Shown here piece after piece: positions 8,905 to 16,720 of a stretch of 64,000 nucleotides of DNA. Each line of letters opens with the position of its first letter. Position 1 is the first letter of the stretch. The notes below the pieces were generated by a model. The model made no database searches, was not told the origin of the DNA, and was given only the letters and a program-made list of their open reading frames with translations. Source of the stretch: an uncultured Eubacteriales bacterium (GTDB lineage: Bacteria > Bacillota > Clostridia > Oscillospirales > Acutalibacteraceae); the NCBI GenBank assembly GCA_934511365.1, contig CAKSWC010000004.1, positions 62,001 to 126,000 on the forward strand. Direction: 5' to 3'. A program made the translations under genes and the position numbers.

Positions 8905-8933
8905 ATTTTACTAAATATGAGCCGTGCTGTAAA
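8905..8933 (-). promoter_or_regulatory. Sigma-A promoter for the pyrH operon
   Basis: TTTACA at 8933-8928 and TAAAAT at 8910-8905 with a 17-bp spacer, about 100 nt upstream of pyrH. Confidence 0.7.
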
Positions 8934-8961
8934 GTGTTTTTTCAAATATTTTATCCGCACC

Positions 8962-10554
8962 TTATCTTGCTTTGAAAAAGAAACTTCTGAAAAGCGCAAT
9001 CATTTTTCCGAACCATTCGTCAATCTTCGCAAGAAAGCTTTTTTCCGTTGTTTTTGCCGGAACCTCAACGCCCTCTGTGAGCGAGGTGAAGTTTCCCGTT
9101 TTGCGGCTCATATCAACAAACTGCGGATAGCGTGAATCAGAGTGGACGTCAACGCCGTTTTCGCTTGTTGCAACCCATGCCGCAAGCTTGCTTGCCTGCT
9201 GGTTATAGCCGTATTCAACGTGGCGCATATTCTTTATGAACCACGTTCTTTCCGGAAGAATGCCGGTTGAAGCGTCAATAACGCCGTCGGTTGAAAGGTG
9301 GCTGTGCGTTTTATCGGTGCAAACTTTTTTTGAAGAATCAACGGGAGAGGTCAAAGTTTTTCCGTAGTCCGCAACGGTGGCATAGCCGCTCATGAGATAG
9401 GTGTCAATAAGACAGTCAGAGTGATTTTTTGCGCCACTCGTGAGCGGAATTCCGGCGTAGTTATAAGAGCCGATGATATAGACATTCACGCCGTTTTTCT
9501 CCGCAGCTTTTATAAGTTCATCCGTTTTCATCTGGACATTATACATATATTCGTCCGTCTTTTTAACGAAGCTTTCGCTGAGATTACCGTAGGGAACCAT
9601 TGCCTTTTTTGCTTTTTCATAGCACTTTGAGTTCATCAGGCCCCAAACTCCGGGGAAGCGGACAAACGTGTCCATAAAGACCTTGGCGTAGATTGGCTCG
9701 CGCAGAGTTTCAAGCATTGAGAAAAAGTATGCGTCAACCGCTTTTTTTGCACCTTTGCCGTATTTCTGCATAATGTCTCTTGAAAGACCGACGGAATTAT
9801 AGGCGAAGTCGCTGCCAATGAGAAATTCCTCAAGGTAATTGACGATTGAATCAAGCTTGATTTCAAGGTTTTCAGAGAAGAGTTCGCCAACAAGGTCTGT
9901 GCCGTAAATTGCGCTGGAGGCATAAACAATATTTTTGAGCTTGTTTGAACCGTATTTATAAAGATAAGCCGAGGTTATTGTTCCGCCGAAGCTCATTGCA
10001 AAAAGGGAAACTTTTTTGCTTTTTGTTTCGCTCATTGCGCGGTCAATGGTTTTTTCAAGGTCATCGGCAATATCAAGAGCGCTCATGCGCCAGTCATAGT
10101 AGAAATAATATGTATTCTTCCAGCCGATCTCATCTGCACACGCACGCAGGGCGGCAACCTCAAGGCTTTCGCCGCCCTTGAGCTCATCGTATTGATCCGC
10201 CGAGCCGGGAAAGGTTTTCGCCGAGGTATTATAGACCGGGTTTCCGTTTTCATCACACTTCATTCCCTCAAAAAGGTCATGGAGCGGCTTTGCGCCGTAT
10301 TTTCCGAGTATATCCCATTTGTTCAGGGCAACGGACGCTGCAAGCGGGCCGGCGGCGCCGAGAACGGTTTTGATTATTGTTTGAGCCGAGGGCGGAAAAA
10401 CGCTTTCTCCGGTCTCGTTGTTAACGGTTGGAAACGCGCCCATTCCGCTGACAACAATAACAGGTGTGCGCTCGCTTTCCTGCGCCGCAAAGCCGACCGT
10501 AGCGCACGAAAAAACAAGCAAAACGCAAAGAAGAAGTGATACTGCCTTTTTCAT
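8962..10554 (-). CDS. Secreted LCAT-like alpha/beta hydrolase, copy 1
   Basis: 530-residue exported protein. A signal peptide spans residues 1-24 (hydrophobic core, then VGFAA). PVIVVSGMGAFP begins the mature part and resembles the oxyanion-loop region of lecithin:cholesterol acyltransferase-like lipases; the nucleophile elbow is FAMSFGG with Ser188, and a conserved HSHLSTDGVIDAS segment near residue 410 is a candidate acid/His region. Substrate is unknown; lipid or ester hydrolysis is inference from fold. The last 25 residues form a Trp/Phe-rich amphipathic helix (KIDEWFGKMIALF), probably for membrane contact. It follows its paralogue by 23 nt and probably shares the pcrA-led transcript. Confidence 0.75.
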   Translation of the reverse strand: MKKAVSLLLCVLLVFSCATVGFAAQESERTPVIVVSGMGAFPTVNNETGESVFPPSAQTIIKTVLGAAGPLAASVALNKWDILGKYGAKPLHDLFEGMKCDENGNPVYNTSAKTFPGSADQYDELKGGESLEVAALRACADEIGWKNTYYFYYDWRMSALDIADDLEKTIDRAMSETKSKKVSLFAMSFGGTITSAYLYKYGSNKLKNIVYASSAIYGTDLVGELFSENLEIKLDSIVNYLEEFLIGSDFAYNSVGLSRDIMQKYGKGAKKAVDAYFFSMLETLREPIYAKVFMDTFVRFPGVWGLMNSKCYEKAKKAMVPYGNLSESFVKKTDEYMYNVQMKTDELIKAAEKNGVNVYIIGSYNYAGIPLTSGAKNHSDCLIDTYLMSGYATVADYGKTLTSPVDSSKKVCTDKTHSHLSTDGVIDASTGILPERTWFIKNMRHVEYGYNQQASKLAAWVATSENGVDVHSDSRYPQFVDMSRKTGNFTSLTEGVEVPAKTTEKSFLAKIDEWFGKMIALFRSFFFKAR

Positions 10555-10577
10555 TCTTATTCTCTCCTTTTATGTAA

Positions 10578-12182
10578 TTACTTTTTAATTTTATAATAAA
10601 GCTTCAAAATTATTGAGCAGACGTTTTTGAAAAACTCTGCAATTCTTGAAAATAAGTTTGAGTGGCCGTCAAGAATGCTGTGTTTAATCTCCTTTCCGGT
10701 AAGCGAGGAGAGCTTTCCGGTGTTGGTATTAAACTCTGAAAACTGCGGAAAACCGTCCTTGCTGTCAACGGAAACTTCATTTTCGTTTCCGACAAGCCAC
10801 AAAAGCAGCTCGCTTGCCTCGGTATTGAATCTGAAACCAACGTGCTTCATATATTTGATGAACCACGTCTGTTCCGGAAAGAGGCAGGAGGAGGCGTCGA
10901 TTATTCCGTCCACAGAAAGGTGGGTGTGGCTTTCGTCCTTGCAGACGGTTGAAACGGGCTTATAATCATCGCCGAGGTTTTGGCCGTAAAGCGCGCAGGT
11001 GGCGCCAAAGGATTCGTTCTTTGTTTCAATCAGACAGTCGCTTTGTTCCCACGCCTTTTCGGTCACGGGGAAACCAACATAGCCGTAGGCCGCGGTAACA
11101 TAAACCGTTGTTCCGTTTTCCTTGGCGCTCTTCATGAGCGTTTCGGCTTTGTTCTGAACATTGTAGTGATATTCGTCAATGCGGCTCAGAAAGGCGCTGT
11201 CCGCGCCGTTCGGGAACATCTCTTTCTTTGCCGTTTCATAGTATTCGTCAGGGCAGAACGACCACATTCCGGGCATTGAAGCAAAGGATACGGAAAGAAT
11301 GTCGCTGTATGCTCTATCGTTCGTTTTGCTCAAAAACGAGGCAACAAACTTGTCAATAGTCTTTGAAAGCGCCGGGGTAATTTCAACACCGGTCTGCAAA
11401 AAGGAAACAAGGGTCTGAGTAAAAATTTCGCCGCGCTCAAAGCTGAAAAGGCGCTCAAGCAGGGAATCCGTGTTAACGTCAAGTTTTTTTGAAAACAGCT
11501 CGCCAACAAGGTCAATGCCCTTTGAAGCAACAAGGCAATAGACAATTTTTGAAACATCGGCGTTTCCGTATTTATAAAGGTATGAATTTGTTACAACGCC
11601 GCCCATGCTGCACGGAACAAGGGTAACCTTTTCGCTGTTCTTTTCCTTTTTAATGTTCTTTATGAAAGCGTTGAGCTTATCCGCGGTTTCAAGCGGGTCA
11701 AGACGCCAGTCATGGTTGAAGTAATAAACATTTTCTCCGCTGAATCTTGCGGCAAGAGCCTTTGCAACGCCCTGCTCGTCCTCATCGTTTTCGTTTTCAA
11801 GAATTTCGCTGTAATTATCGACCGAAAGTGGGAAGAATGGCGCTTTGATGTTGTGGCGCGAGTTGCCCTTTTCATCGCATGAAACAATTTCAAAAAGGCT
11901 TTCATATACCTTTTTGAAGCACTTGTCCGCAAAATAGTCCCAGTCGCCGGTAAAAAGCGACTTTGTCATTGGCAGTATCGACTCGCCCACAACGCCCATG
12001 ATTGCCTTTGCGGACGGCGAAAAAACCTGTTCGCCGCTGTCACCGTCATAGAGCGGAAACGAGGCCATTCCGCTGACAACAACAATCGGGTCGGTTTTTT
12101 CCGCCGCAAACGCAGTCGGAATGAGGGAAAGGAGCATCACCGCGCAAAGCACGGCGGCAAGAATTCTTTTTGATGTTTTCAT
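10578..12182 (-). CDS. Secreted LCAT-like alpha/beta hydrolase, copy 2
   Basis: 534 residues and collinear with the neighbour downstream: signal peptide 1-26 ending PTAFA, PIVVVSGMASFP, nucleophile elbow VPCSMGG with Ser192, DLVGELFSKKL (copy 1 has DLVGELFSENL), HTHLSVDGIIDAS and FIKYMKHVGF. The two are clearly tandem duplicates that have diverged. The C-terminus again ends in an amphipathic helix (LFSRIAEFFKNVCSIIL) with a basic end. It begins 16 nt after the pcrA stop, so co-transcription with the helicase is likely, an odd pairing. Copy 2 has Pro-Cys where copy 1 has Ala-Met before the Ser. Confidence 0.75.
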   Translation of the reverse strand: MKTSKRILAAVLCAVMLLSLIPTAFAAEKTDPIVVVSGMASFPLYDGDSGEQVFSPSAKAIMGVVGESILPMTKSLFTGDWDYFADKCFKKVYESLFEIVSCDEKGNSRHNIKAPFFPLSVDNYSEILENENDEDEQGVAKALAARFSGENVYYFNHDWRLDPLETADKLNAFIKNIKKEKNSEKVTLVPCSMGGVVTNSYLYKYGNADVSKIVYCLVASKGIDLVGELFSKKLDVNTDSLLERLFSFERGEIFTQTLVSFLQTGVEITPALSKTIDKFVASFLSKTNDRAYSDILSVSFASMPGMWSFCPDEYYETAKKEMFPNGADSAFLSRIDEYHYNVQNKAETLMKSAKENGTTVYVTAAYGYVGFPVTEKAWEQSDCLIETKNESFGATCALYGQNLGDDYKPVSTVCKDESHTHLSVDGIIDASSCLFPEQTWFIKYMKHVGFRFNTEASELLLWLVGNENEVSVDSKDGFPQFSEFNTNTGKLSSLTGKEIKHSILDGHSNLFSRIAEFFKNVCSIILKLYYKIKK

Positions 12183-12198
12183 TTTCTATTTCTCCTTT

Positions 12199-14634
12199 TT
12201 ATTTTTTTTCAAGCTTTGCGTAATTCGCCATGAGCTTTTTTGTTCCGGACTTTTCAAAGGCGATTTCAAGCATACTGTCGTTCGCCATTTTTTTAACGGA
12301 AAGAACAACGCCGGTACCGAAAACCTTGCTGACGACCGTGTCTCCGGCCGAATATGAGACAGATGAAACCGGTGCTTTCTTTTTCGGTGCGGCCGCGCGG
12401 TTTTTGGAAAGAAAGCCGTTTCCGCCGTATGACGCCGAGCTTTCCGGAAGATCCTGAGTCTTTCGGTATGAGCCGAAAAAAGAGCCGGAATGACCGGACG
12501 CAAAGCCGCCGAAGGAGCCGAACGGTTCGCCGGCAGTGGGATTCCTGCGCCCGACTCGCTCGGTCAGATTCTCCGGAATTTCAACAAGAAAGCGCGACGG
12601 AAGATTGCGCGAGGTTGAGCCGAAAAGCATTCTCATGTTCGCGTGGGAAAGATATAGCTTTTTCCTTGCCCTTGTGATTCCGACATAGGCAAGTCTGCGC
12701 TCCTCCTCAACCTCCTGCGGATAATACATACTTTGAACGCCGGGAAAAATTCCTTCCTCCATTCCGGGAATGAAAACAACCGGGAACTCAAGCCCCTTTG
12801 CCGAATGGAGAGTCATCAGAACAACGGCGTCCGTCTGGGCGTTATAGTTGTCGATATCGGTCATGAGCGCAACTTCCTCAAGGAAACCAGAAAGGCTCGG
12901 CTCTTCGTTTTCCGTTTCATAGGTCACAAGGTTCGTGATAAGCTCGGAGATATTCTCAAGCCTTTCCGCGCCTTTTTCCTGGTCAAGCTTAAGAAAGCTC
13001 AGATACTGAGTGCGCTCAATAATCTCCTTGAAAAGCTCATCAAGGTGCATACCGTCCGCCTTTTCAAAAAGCTCTTTGATAAGAGCGGAAAATTCAAGCA
13101 GCTTTTTTGCGCTGCGTTTGAGCTGTTCATATTCATCGGCGTGTGAAATAACCTCAAAAAGGCTCACGCCGAGGCCGGTTGCAATTTCAAAAGCCTTGTT
13201 GATTGTTGTTTCACCAATTCCCCTTTTGGGAACATTGATAATCCGGCGCAGCCTGATGTTGTCGTTCGGGTTGTTAACAACGGTAAGATAGGCTATTGCG
13301 TCTCTGATTTCGGCACGCTCATAGAATCTGAAGCCGCCGATAATGCGGTATGGGATGCCGGCTCTGACCATTCCGCGCTCGATTGAGTTCGACTGTGCAT
13401 TCATTCTGTAAAGCACCGCGTGGTCGGAGAAGGTGTATTCCCCCGAGCTGACGTTTTCTTCAATCGTGTCCGTAATGAACCTTGTTTCGTCCTGTTCGTC
13501 ATAAGCGGTTTCAATAACGACCTTATCACCGGCGCCGTTCTTTGTCCAAAGGTTTTTTCCTTTGCGCTGGGTATTGTTTGAAATAACCTCGTTTGCAACG
13601 TCAAGAATGGTCTGCGTTGAGCGGTAATTTTGTTCAAGGCGGATGGTCACAGCGTTTGAATACTGCGTTTCAAAGCTCATGATGTTTTCAATCGTGGCTC
13701 CGCGGAAGCGATAGATGCTCTGGTCGTCGTCACCAACAACGCAGATGTTTCGGCGGCCGCCGGCAAGAAGCTCGGTCAGCCTGAACTGCGCGTGGTTCGT
13801 GTCCTGATATTCGTCAACCATTATGTATTTGAACTTGCGCTGATAATACTCGCGCACATCAGCGTAATTTTCAAGAAGCTTCACCGTGTTTCCAATGATA
13901 TCGTCAAAATCCATCGCGTCGGCCTTTTTAAGCTCGTCCTGATACATTTTATAGGCCGCACCGATTTTTTGGAGCCGAACGTCATTTCCGGCCTGCTTTA
14001 TATATTCTTTCGGTGAAACAAGATTATCCTTGGCTTTGCTGATTTCAGAAAGAATCGTTTTGAAAGAAAGAACGCTTTCTTTAATATCGAGCTGGCGCTG
14101 AATTTCCTTCATGAGCCGCTTTGAATCGTCCGTGTCATAAATCGTGAAGTGCGGCGTGAAGCCGAGTACACCGCCGTCCTTGCGCAGAATGCGTGCGCAG
14201 CAGGCGTGAAACGTGCTTGCCCAAATATCGTTTGCGTCCGAGCCAAGGAGCTTTTCAAGGCGTTCTTTAAGCTCGTTCGCGGCTTTATTCGTAAAGGTTA
14301 TTGCAAGAATCTGCCACGGTCTTGCGTTATCGACCGAAAGCAGGTCCTCAATATCAAACAAAAGGTCCGTTTCGCCCTCAAGATATCGCTTCATATATTT
14401 GATGTCGCGTTCAGACGGCTCAAAGTTCACCTGCTCGCTCGCCCATGCTTTGCCATACTTGACAATGTTCGCAATGCGGTTGACAATGACGGTTGTTTTT
14501 CCGCTGCCTGCTCCGGCAAGAATGAGAAGCGGGCCTTCGGTGTGGAAGATGGCCTTTTTCTGCATTTCATTCATTGACGAAAAGTCTTTTTCAATTATTT
14601 TTTTCCTCAGTTCAAAAAATTCCTTAGATGCCAT
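12199..14634 (-). CDS. pcrA: ATP-dependent DNA helicase PcrA (UvrD/Rep family)
   Basis: Superfamily 1A 3'-5' helicase for repair and removal of RecA from DNA. Motif I AGAGSGKTT is near residue 45, motif Ia ITFTNKAANELKER, motif II MVDEYQDTN, motif III VVGDDDQSIYRFRGA, motif IV/V ALTLHSAKGLEF-type LMTLHSAKGLEFPVVF, and motif VI VGITRARKKLYL. 811 residues. The C-terminus carries the Tudor-like PcrA domain that contacts RNA polymerase (GDTVVSKVFGTGVVLSV). GGGAG precedes the ATG. Confidence 0.96.
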   Translation of the reverse strand: MASKEFFELRKKIIEKDFSSMNEMQKKAIFHTEGPLLILAGAGSGKTTVIVNRIANIVKYGKAWASEQVNFEPSERDIKYMKRYLEGETDLLFDIEDLLSVDNARPWQILAITFTNKAANELKERLEKLLGSDANDIWASTFHACCARILRKDGGVLGFTPHFTIYDTDDSKRLMKEIQRQLDIKESVLSFKTILSEISKAKDNLVSPKEYIKQAGNDVRLQKIGAAYKMYQDELKKADAMDFDDIIGNTVKLLENYADVREYYQRKFKYIMVDEYQDTNHAQFRLTELLAGGRRNICVVGDDDQSIYRFRGATIENIMSFETQYSNAVTIRLEQNYRSTQTILDVANEVISNNTQRKGKNLWTKNGAGDKVVIETAYDEQDETRFITDTIEENVSSGEYTFSDHAVLYRMNAQSNSIERGMVRAGIPYRIIGGFRFYERAEIRDAIAYLTVVNNPNDNIRLRRIINVPKRGIGETTINKAFEIATGLGVSLFEVISHADEYEQLKRSAKKLLEFSALIKELFEKADGMHLDELFKEIIERTQYLSFLKLDQEKGAERLENISELITNLVTYETENEEPSLSGFLEEVALMTDIDNYNAQTDAVVLMTLHSAKGLEFPVVFIPGMEEGIFPGVQSMYYPQEVEEERRLAYVGITRARKKLYLSHANMRMLFGSTSRNLPSRFLVEIPENLTERVGRRNPTAGEPFGSFGGFASGHSGSFFGSYRKTQDLPESSASYGGNGFLSKNRAAAPKKKAPVSSVSYSAGDTVVSKVFGTGVVLSVKKMANDSMLEIAFEKSGTKKLMANYAKLEKK

Positions 14635-14651
14635 TGATTAACTCCCATGAA

Positions 14652-14668
14652 AACAGGGCAGACCTGTT
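14652..14668. promoter_or_regulatory. Dyad AACAGG-N5-CCTGTT between pcrA promoter and start
   Basis: Perfect 6-bp inverted repeat with a 5-nt loop in the pcrA 5' leader, where it could be an operator or a small mRNA hairpin. It does not match the Gram-positive LexA consensus (GAAC-N4-GTTC). Confidence 0.4.
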
Positions 14669-14682
14669 CAGTTTATTAGCTT

Positions 14683-14711
14683 ATTGTACACGATACAGGC
14701 AAAAAACGCAA
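14683..14711 (-). promoter_or_regulatory. Sigma-A promoter for pcrA
   Basis: TTGCGT (14711-14706) and TACAAT (14688-14683) with a 17-bp spacer, divergent from the plus-strand promoter at 14777. Confidence 0.65.
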
Positions 14712-14776
14712 CGGCAAAAGAACACAAAACAAAAAGATTTTTTTGTGTGGTGTGGCCGATAAAAACGGGGCGTTTC

Positions 14777-14806
14777 TTGACAACACACTTGCGGCTGTGC
14801 TATCAT
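14777..14806 (+). promoter_or_regulatory. Sigma-A promoter for the YbaK-like gene
   Basis: TTGACA at 14777-14782 and TATCAT at 14801-14806, spacer 18 bp; the start codon follows 35 nt later. Confidence 0.65.
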
Positions 14807-14841
14807 TCAAGCATATTTGTAATTTTCCGGAGGTTAAAACA

Positions 14842-15315
14842 ATGTCCATTGAAAGAGTACGCAAATATTTTTCCACGCTCGGAATTGAAAGCAGGATTCT
14901 TGAGTTCCCTGTTTCCAGCGCAACGGTTGAGCTTGCCGCAAAAGCACTGAACACCGAGGGAAAGCGCATTGCAAAAACGCTCTCCTTTCTTGTTGACGGA
15001 AAGGCTGTTCTTGTTGTTACCGCCGGAGACGCAAAAATTGACAACAAAAAATTCAAAACCTTTTTCCACGTCAAGGCCAAAATGCTCTCTCCGGATCAGG
15101 TTACAGAGCTTATCGGCCACGCGGTCGGCGGCGTTTGTCCGTTCGCCGTGAACAACGGCACCGAAGTCTATCTTGACGAATCGCTCAAGCGGTTTGAAAC
15201 CGTTTTTCCCGCCTGCGGAAGCAGCAACAGCGCCATTGAGCTGACCGTTCCGGAGCTTGAAAAATATTCCGGCTTCAAAGAATGGGTGGATGTCTGCAAA
15301 TTGCCGGAGGAATAA
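14842..15315 (+). CDS. YbaK/EbsC-type aminoacyl-tRNA deacylase
   Basis: 157-residue protein of the YbaK/ProX superfamily, which hydrolyses mischarged aminoacyl-tRNA (typically Cys- or Ala-tRNA(Pro)). The family signatures are visible as IAKTLSFLVDGKAVLVVTAGD with the essential Lys near residue 45, and AVGGVCPFAVNNGTEVYLDESL. The ATG at 14842 has an adjacent CCGGAGG site; an earlier in-frame start lies upstream of the promoter and is rejected. Monocistronic, divergent from pcrA. The amino acid specificity cannot be read from sequence. Confidence 0.88.
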   Translation: MSIERVRKYFSTLGIESRILEFPVSSATVELAAKALNTEGKRIAKTLSFLVDGKAVLVVTAGDAKIDNKKFKTFFHVKAKMLSPDQVTELIGHAVGGVCPFAVNNGTEVYLDESLKRFETVFPACGSSNSAIELTVPELEKYSGFKEWVDVCKLPEE

Positions 15316-15327
15316 ACTAATCCCCGG

Positions 15328-15356
15328 TTGATTTCAAAGCAATAATATGCTATTAT
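15328..15356 (+). promoter_or_regulatory. Sigma-A promoter for the DUF4160/DUF2442 pair
   Basis: TTGATT at 15328-15333 and TATTAT at 15351-15356, spacer 17 bp, 23 nt before the first start codon. Confidence 0.6.
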
Positions 15357-15379
15357 GTGAATACGAAGGAGATGAAATC

Positions 15380-15646
15380 ATGCCGGAATTATGTCGATTT
15401 TATAGCATCATCGTTAAAATGATTTTTAATGACAGCAGTAAGCATCATAAACCTCATGTTCATATATATTATAATGAATATGAGGCCTCAATAGGAATTG
15501 ACGGCGAGCTTTTGTCTGGCAGCATACCTGTTAAACAATTAAAGCTTGTTCAGGCTTGGCTTGCCATTCACGAGGATGAGCTCTATGAAGCTTGGAATAA
15601 GGCTGTCCAAGGAATTCCTTTTGGAAAAATTGAACCTTTAAGATAA
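15380..15646 (+). CDS. DUF4160 domain protein (candidate toxin of a TA-like pair)
   Basis: 88 residues beginning MPELCRFYSIIVKMIFND, with HHKPHVHIYYNEYEA in the centre, which is the DUF4160 signature (H-x-H-x-Y). AAGGAG at 15365-15371 fixes this start; an upstream in-frame ATG has no site. It is followed 14 nt later by a DUF2442 gene, the usual partner. Such pairs are widespread, often on mobile DNA, and have been suggested to be toxin-antitoxin modules; biochemical function is not established. The pair is visibly AT-richer than its neighbours, which hints at transfer. Confidence 0.8.
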   Translation: MPELCRFYSIIVKMIFNDSSKHHKPHVHIYYNEYEASIGIDGELLSGSIPVKQLKLVQAWLAIHEDELYEAWNKAVQGIPFGKIEPLR

Positions 15647-15660
15647 AAGGAGGAAAAGCT

Positions 15661-15945
15661 ATGTATATCTTAAATGACATTGCCTATGCAGGCGAACCAA
15701 AACCTCTTCTTAAAGTCAGCGGTGTTCGTCCGCTTGAGGATTTTTGTCTTTGGGTGCGCTTCAACAACAGTGAAACGCGGATTTTTGATTTTAAACCGCT
15801 TTTGAACTCACAGGCCTTTAAGCCGCTTTCAAACCCAAGCGTTTTTAAAAATGTTTATATTGACTATGGCGTTCCGGTTTGGAATGACGGCGATATTGAC
15901 ATTGCGCCAGAAACACTTTATGAAAATGGATTGCCGGAAACCTAA
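15661..15945 (+). CDS. DUF2442 domain protein (partner of DUF4160)
   Basis: 94 residues with the DUF2442 pattern: a beta-rich small domain with LWVRFNNSETRIFDFKPLL, then VPVWNDGDIDIAPETLYENG, where W-x-D-x-x-D-I-x-P-E-x-L is the family hallmark. AAAGGAGG precedes the ATG. It ends just before a good hairpin terminator, so the two genes form a closed two-gene transcription unit. Confidence 0.82.
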   Translation: MYILNDIAYAGEPKPLLKVSGVRPLEDFCLWVRFNNSETRIFDFKPLLNSQAFKPLSNPSVFKNVYIDYGVPVWNDGDIDIAPETLYENGLPET

Positions 15946-15955
15946 AAAACACACA

Positions 15956-15990
15956 AACCGCAGGTTCTCTTTTTGAATCTGCGGTTATTT
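15956..15990 (+). terminator. Terminator of the DUF4160/DUF2442 unit
   Basis: Perfect 8-bp stem AACCGCAG / CTGCGGTT with a T-rich loop, followed by ATTTAT. Confidence 0.7.
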
Positions 15991-15992
15991 AT

Positions 15993-16088
15993 GTTCCGGT
16001 TTCGGAACGGTTTTGAATAATTTTATAATTGTGCTCCCATTTCGGAATACTTTTTGAATTGTTTATATATTTGTTCCGGTTTCGGAAC
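15993..16088. repeat. Three direct repeats, exact 40-bp period, each with a 16-bp palindrome
   Basis: GTTCCG-GTTT-CGGAAC occurs at 15993-16008 and 16073-16088, and a degenerate copy GCTCCC-ATTT-CGGAAT lies exactly halfway at 16033-16048. Each copy is followed by a TTTTGAAT/TTTTTGAAT-like stretch except the last. The array sits directly upstream of a near-consensus promoter at 16094, so operator sites on one face of the helix are one reading. Confidence 0.75.
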
Positions 16089-16093
16089 CTTTG

Positions 16094-16122
16094 TTGACGT
16101 TTTGCATAGCATATGTTACAAT
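16094..16122 (+). promoter_or_regulatory. Strong plus-strand promoter with no following ORF
   Basis: TTGACG at 16094-16099 and TACAAT at 16117-16122 with a 17-bp spacer, immediately after the palindrome array. It points towards the microprotein gene encoded on the opposite strand. Confidence 0.6.
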
Positions 16123-16128
16123 TAAAAT

Positions 16129-16292
16129 AATTCCGCGGGTGCCTCACGAGACTCCCCTACGATATTATTTTATATGCTTTGACCCTGACAATCTTACAAC
16201 GGCATTATTATTGAAAACATCATCCATTGGCTGACAAACTGAAAAAGCTAAAAACGCACACAAAGAAACAGGAACCGCCAAAAGCGGTTCCT
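16129..16292 (+). ncRNA. Possible untranslated transcript, convergent with a microprotein gene
   Basis: No ORF with a ribosome site is seen between the promoter at 16094 and the hairpin at 16270-16292. The segment is a mix of GC-rich (16134-16162) and AT-rich DNA. A transcript starting near 16129 would meet the shared hairpin after about 160 nt, or, since that hairpin has no T run on this strand, run on antisense to the microprotein gene. I do not recognise an RNA family here. Confidence 0.25.
16255..16292 (-). terminator. Terminator of microprotein gene 1
   Basis: 9-bp perfect stem AGGAACCGC / GCGGTTCCT with a 5-nt loop, followed on the minus strand by TGTTTCTTTG, 40 nt after the stop codon. 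Confidence 0.65.
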
Positions 16293-16330
16293 GCACCCTT
16301 AAACAATTGTTTAATTGTTGTTAAGTAAGA

Positions 16331-16489
16331 TTAATACATGGGCTTAACGGGATCAAGATCAATTGAGGTAGTACCAACGGGGATCTCCGGCTTCTTGCCG
16401 CCGTCTCTGATGAACTGAAGAACCTTATAGATGATGCTCCAAAGATACTTCCAAAAGTCTTCAAAGGTTTTGATTTCACTTGCGCTCAT
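16331..16489 (-). CDS. Leaderless amphipathic microprotein 1 (52 aa), unrecognised
   Basis: 52 residues starting MSASEIKTFEDFWKYLW. Residues 5-28 form one strongly amphipathic, aromatic-rich helix (Phe9, Phe12, Trp13, Trp17, Ile19, Ile20, Val23, Leu24, Phe26, Ile27), followed by a polar, Pro-containing tail ending DPVKPMY. Seven basic and seven acidic residues make it neutral. There is no signal peptide. The gene is supported by GGAGG 9 nt before the ATG, its own promoter and its own terminator. The length and pattern recall PSM/delta-toxin peptides or leaderless bacteriocins, but no known family is recognised. Confidence 0.75.
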   Translation of the reverse strand: MSASEIKTFEDFWKYLWSIIYKVLQFIRDGGKKPEIPVGTTSIDLDPVKPMY

Positions 16490-16509
16490 TGTTTATTTCC
16501 TCCTATTAC

Positions 16510-16539
16510 ACTATATTTATCGAAACAGAACCGTTTCAA
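16510..16539 (-). promoter_or_regulatory. Promoter of microprotein gene 1
   Basis: TTGAAA (16539-16534) and TATAGT (16515-16510), spacer 18 bp, 21 nt upstream of the start codon. Confidence 0.55.
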
Positions 16540-16644
16540 CATGGGCTTATTATATAACATCAGACTTTAAAAGTCAACAGTTTATTCAAAAAATTTTCAT
16601 ATTTAAGCGGTTTTAATATTTTTTAAGGTTCCTGTGCTTAAAAA

Positions 16645-16680
16645 TCCAAAACACAGAGGCTGCTCAAAACGAGCAGCCTC
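16645..16680 (-). terminator. Terminator of microprotein gene 2
   Basis: Perfect 10-bp stem GAGGCTGCTC / GAGCAGCCTC with a 5-nt loop, then TGTGTTTTGGATTTTT on the minus strand. Confidence 0.85.
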
Positions 16681-16720
16681 CACATTTTAAAATTTCAAAT
16701 TTTAAAACGCCACGCTCAAA

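Noticed and set aside
14652..14668. LexA/SOS box upstream of pcrA
   Set aside because: The dyad AACAGG-N5-CCTGTT does not fit the GAAC-N4-GTTC consensus.
15993..16088. Short CRISPR-like array (16-bp repeat, 24-bp spacers)
   Set aside because: Only three units, the middle one degenerate; spacers share TTTTGAAT-like sequence, and there are no cas genes.
16129..16292. 6S RNA, SRP RNA or tmRNA at this place
   Set aside because: None of the conserved sequence hallmarks of these RNAs could be seen.
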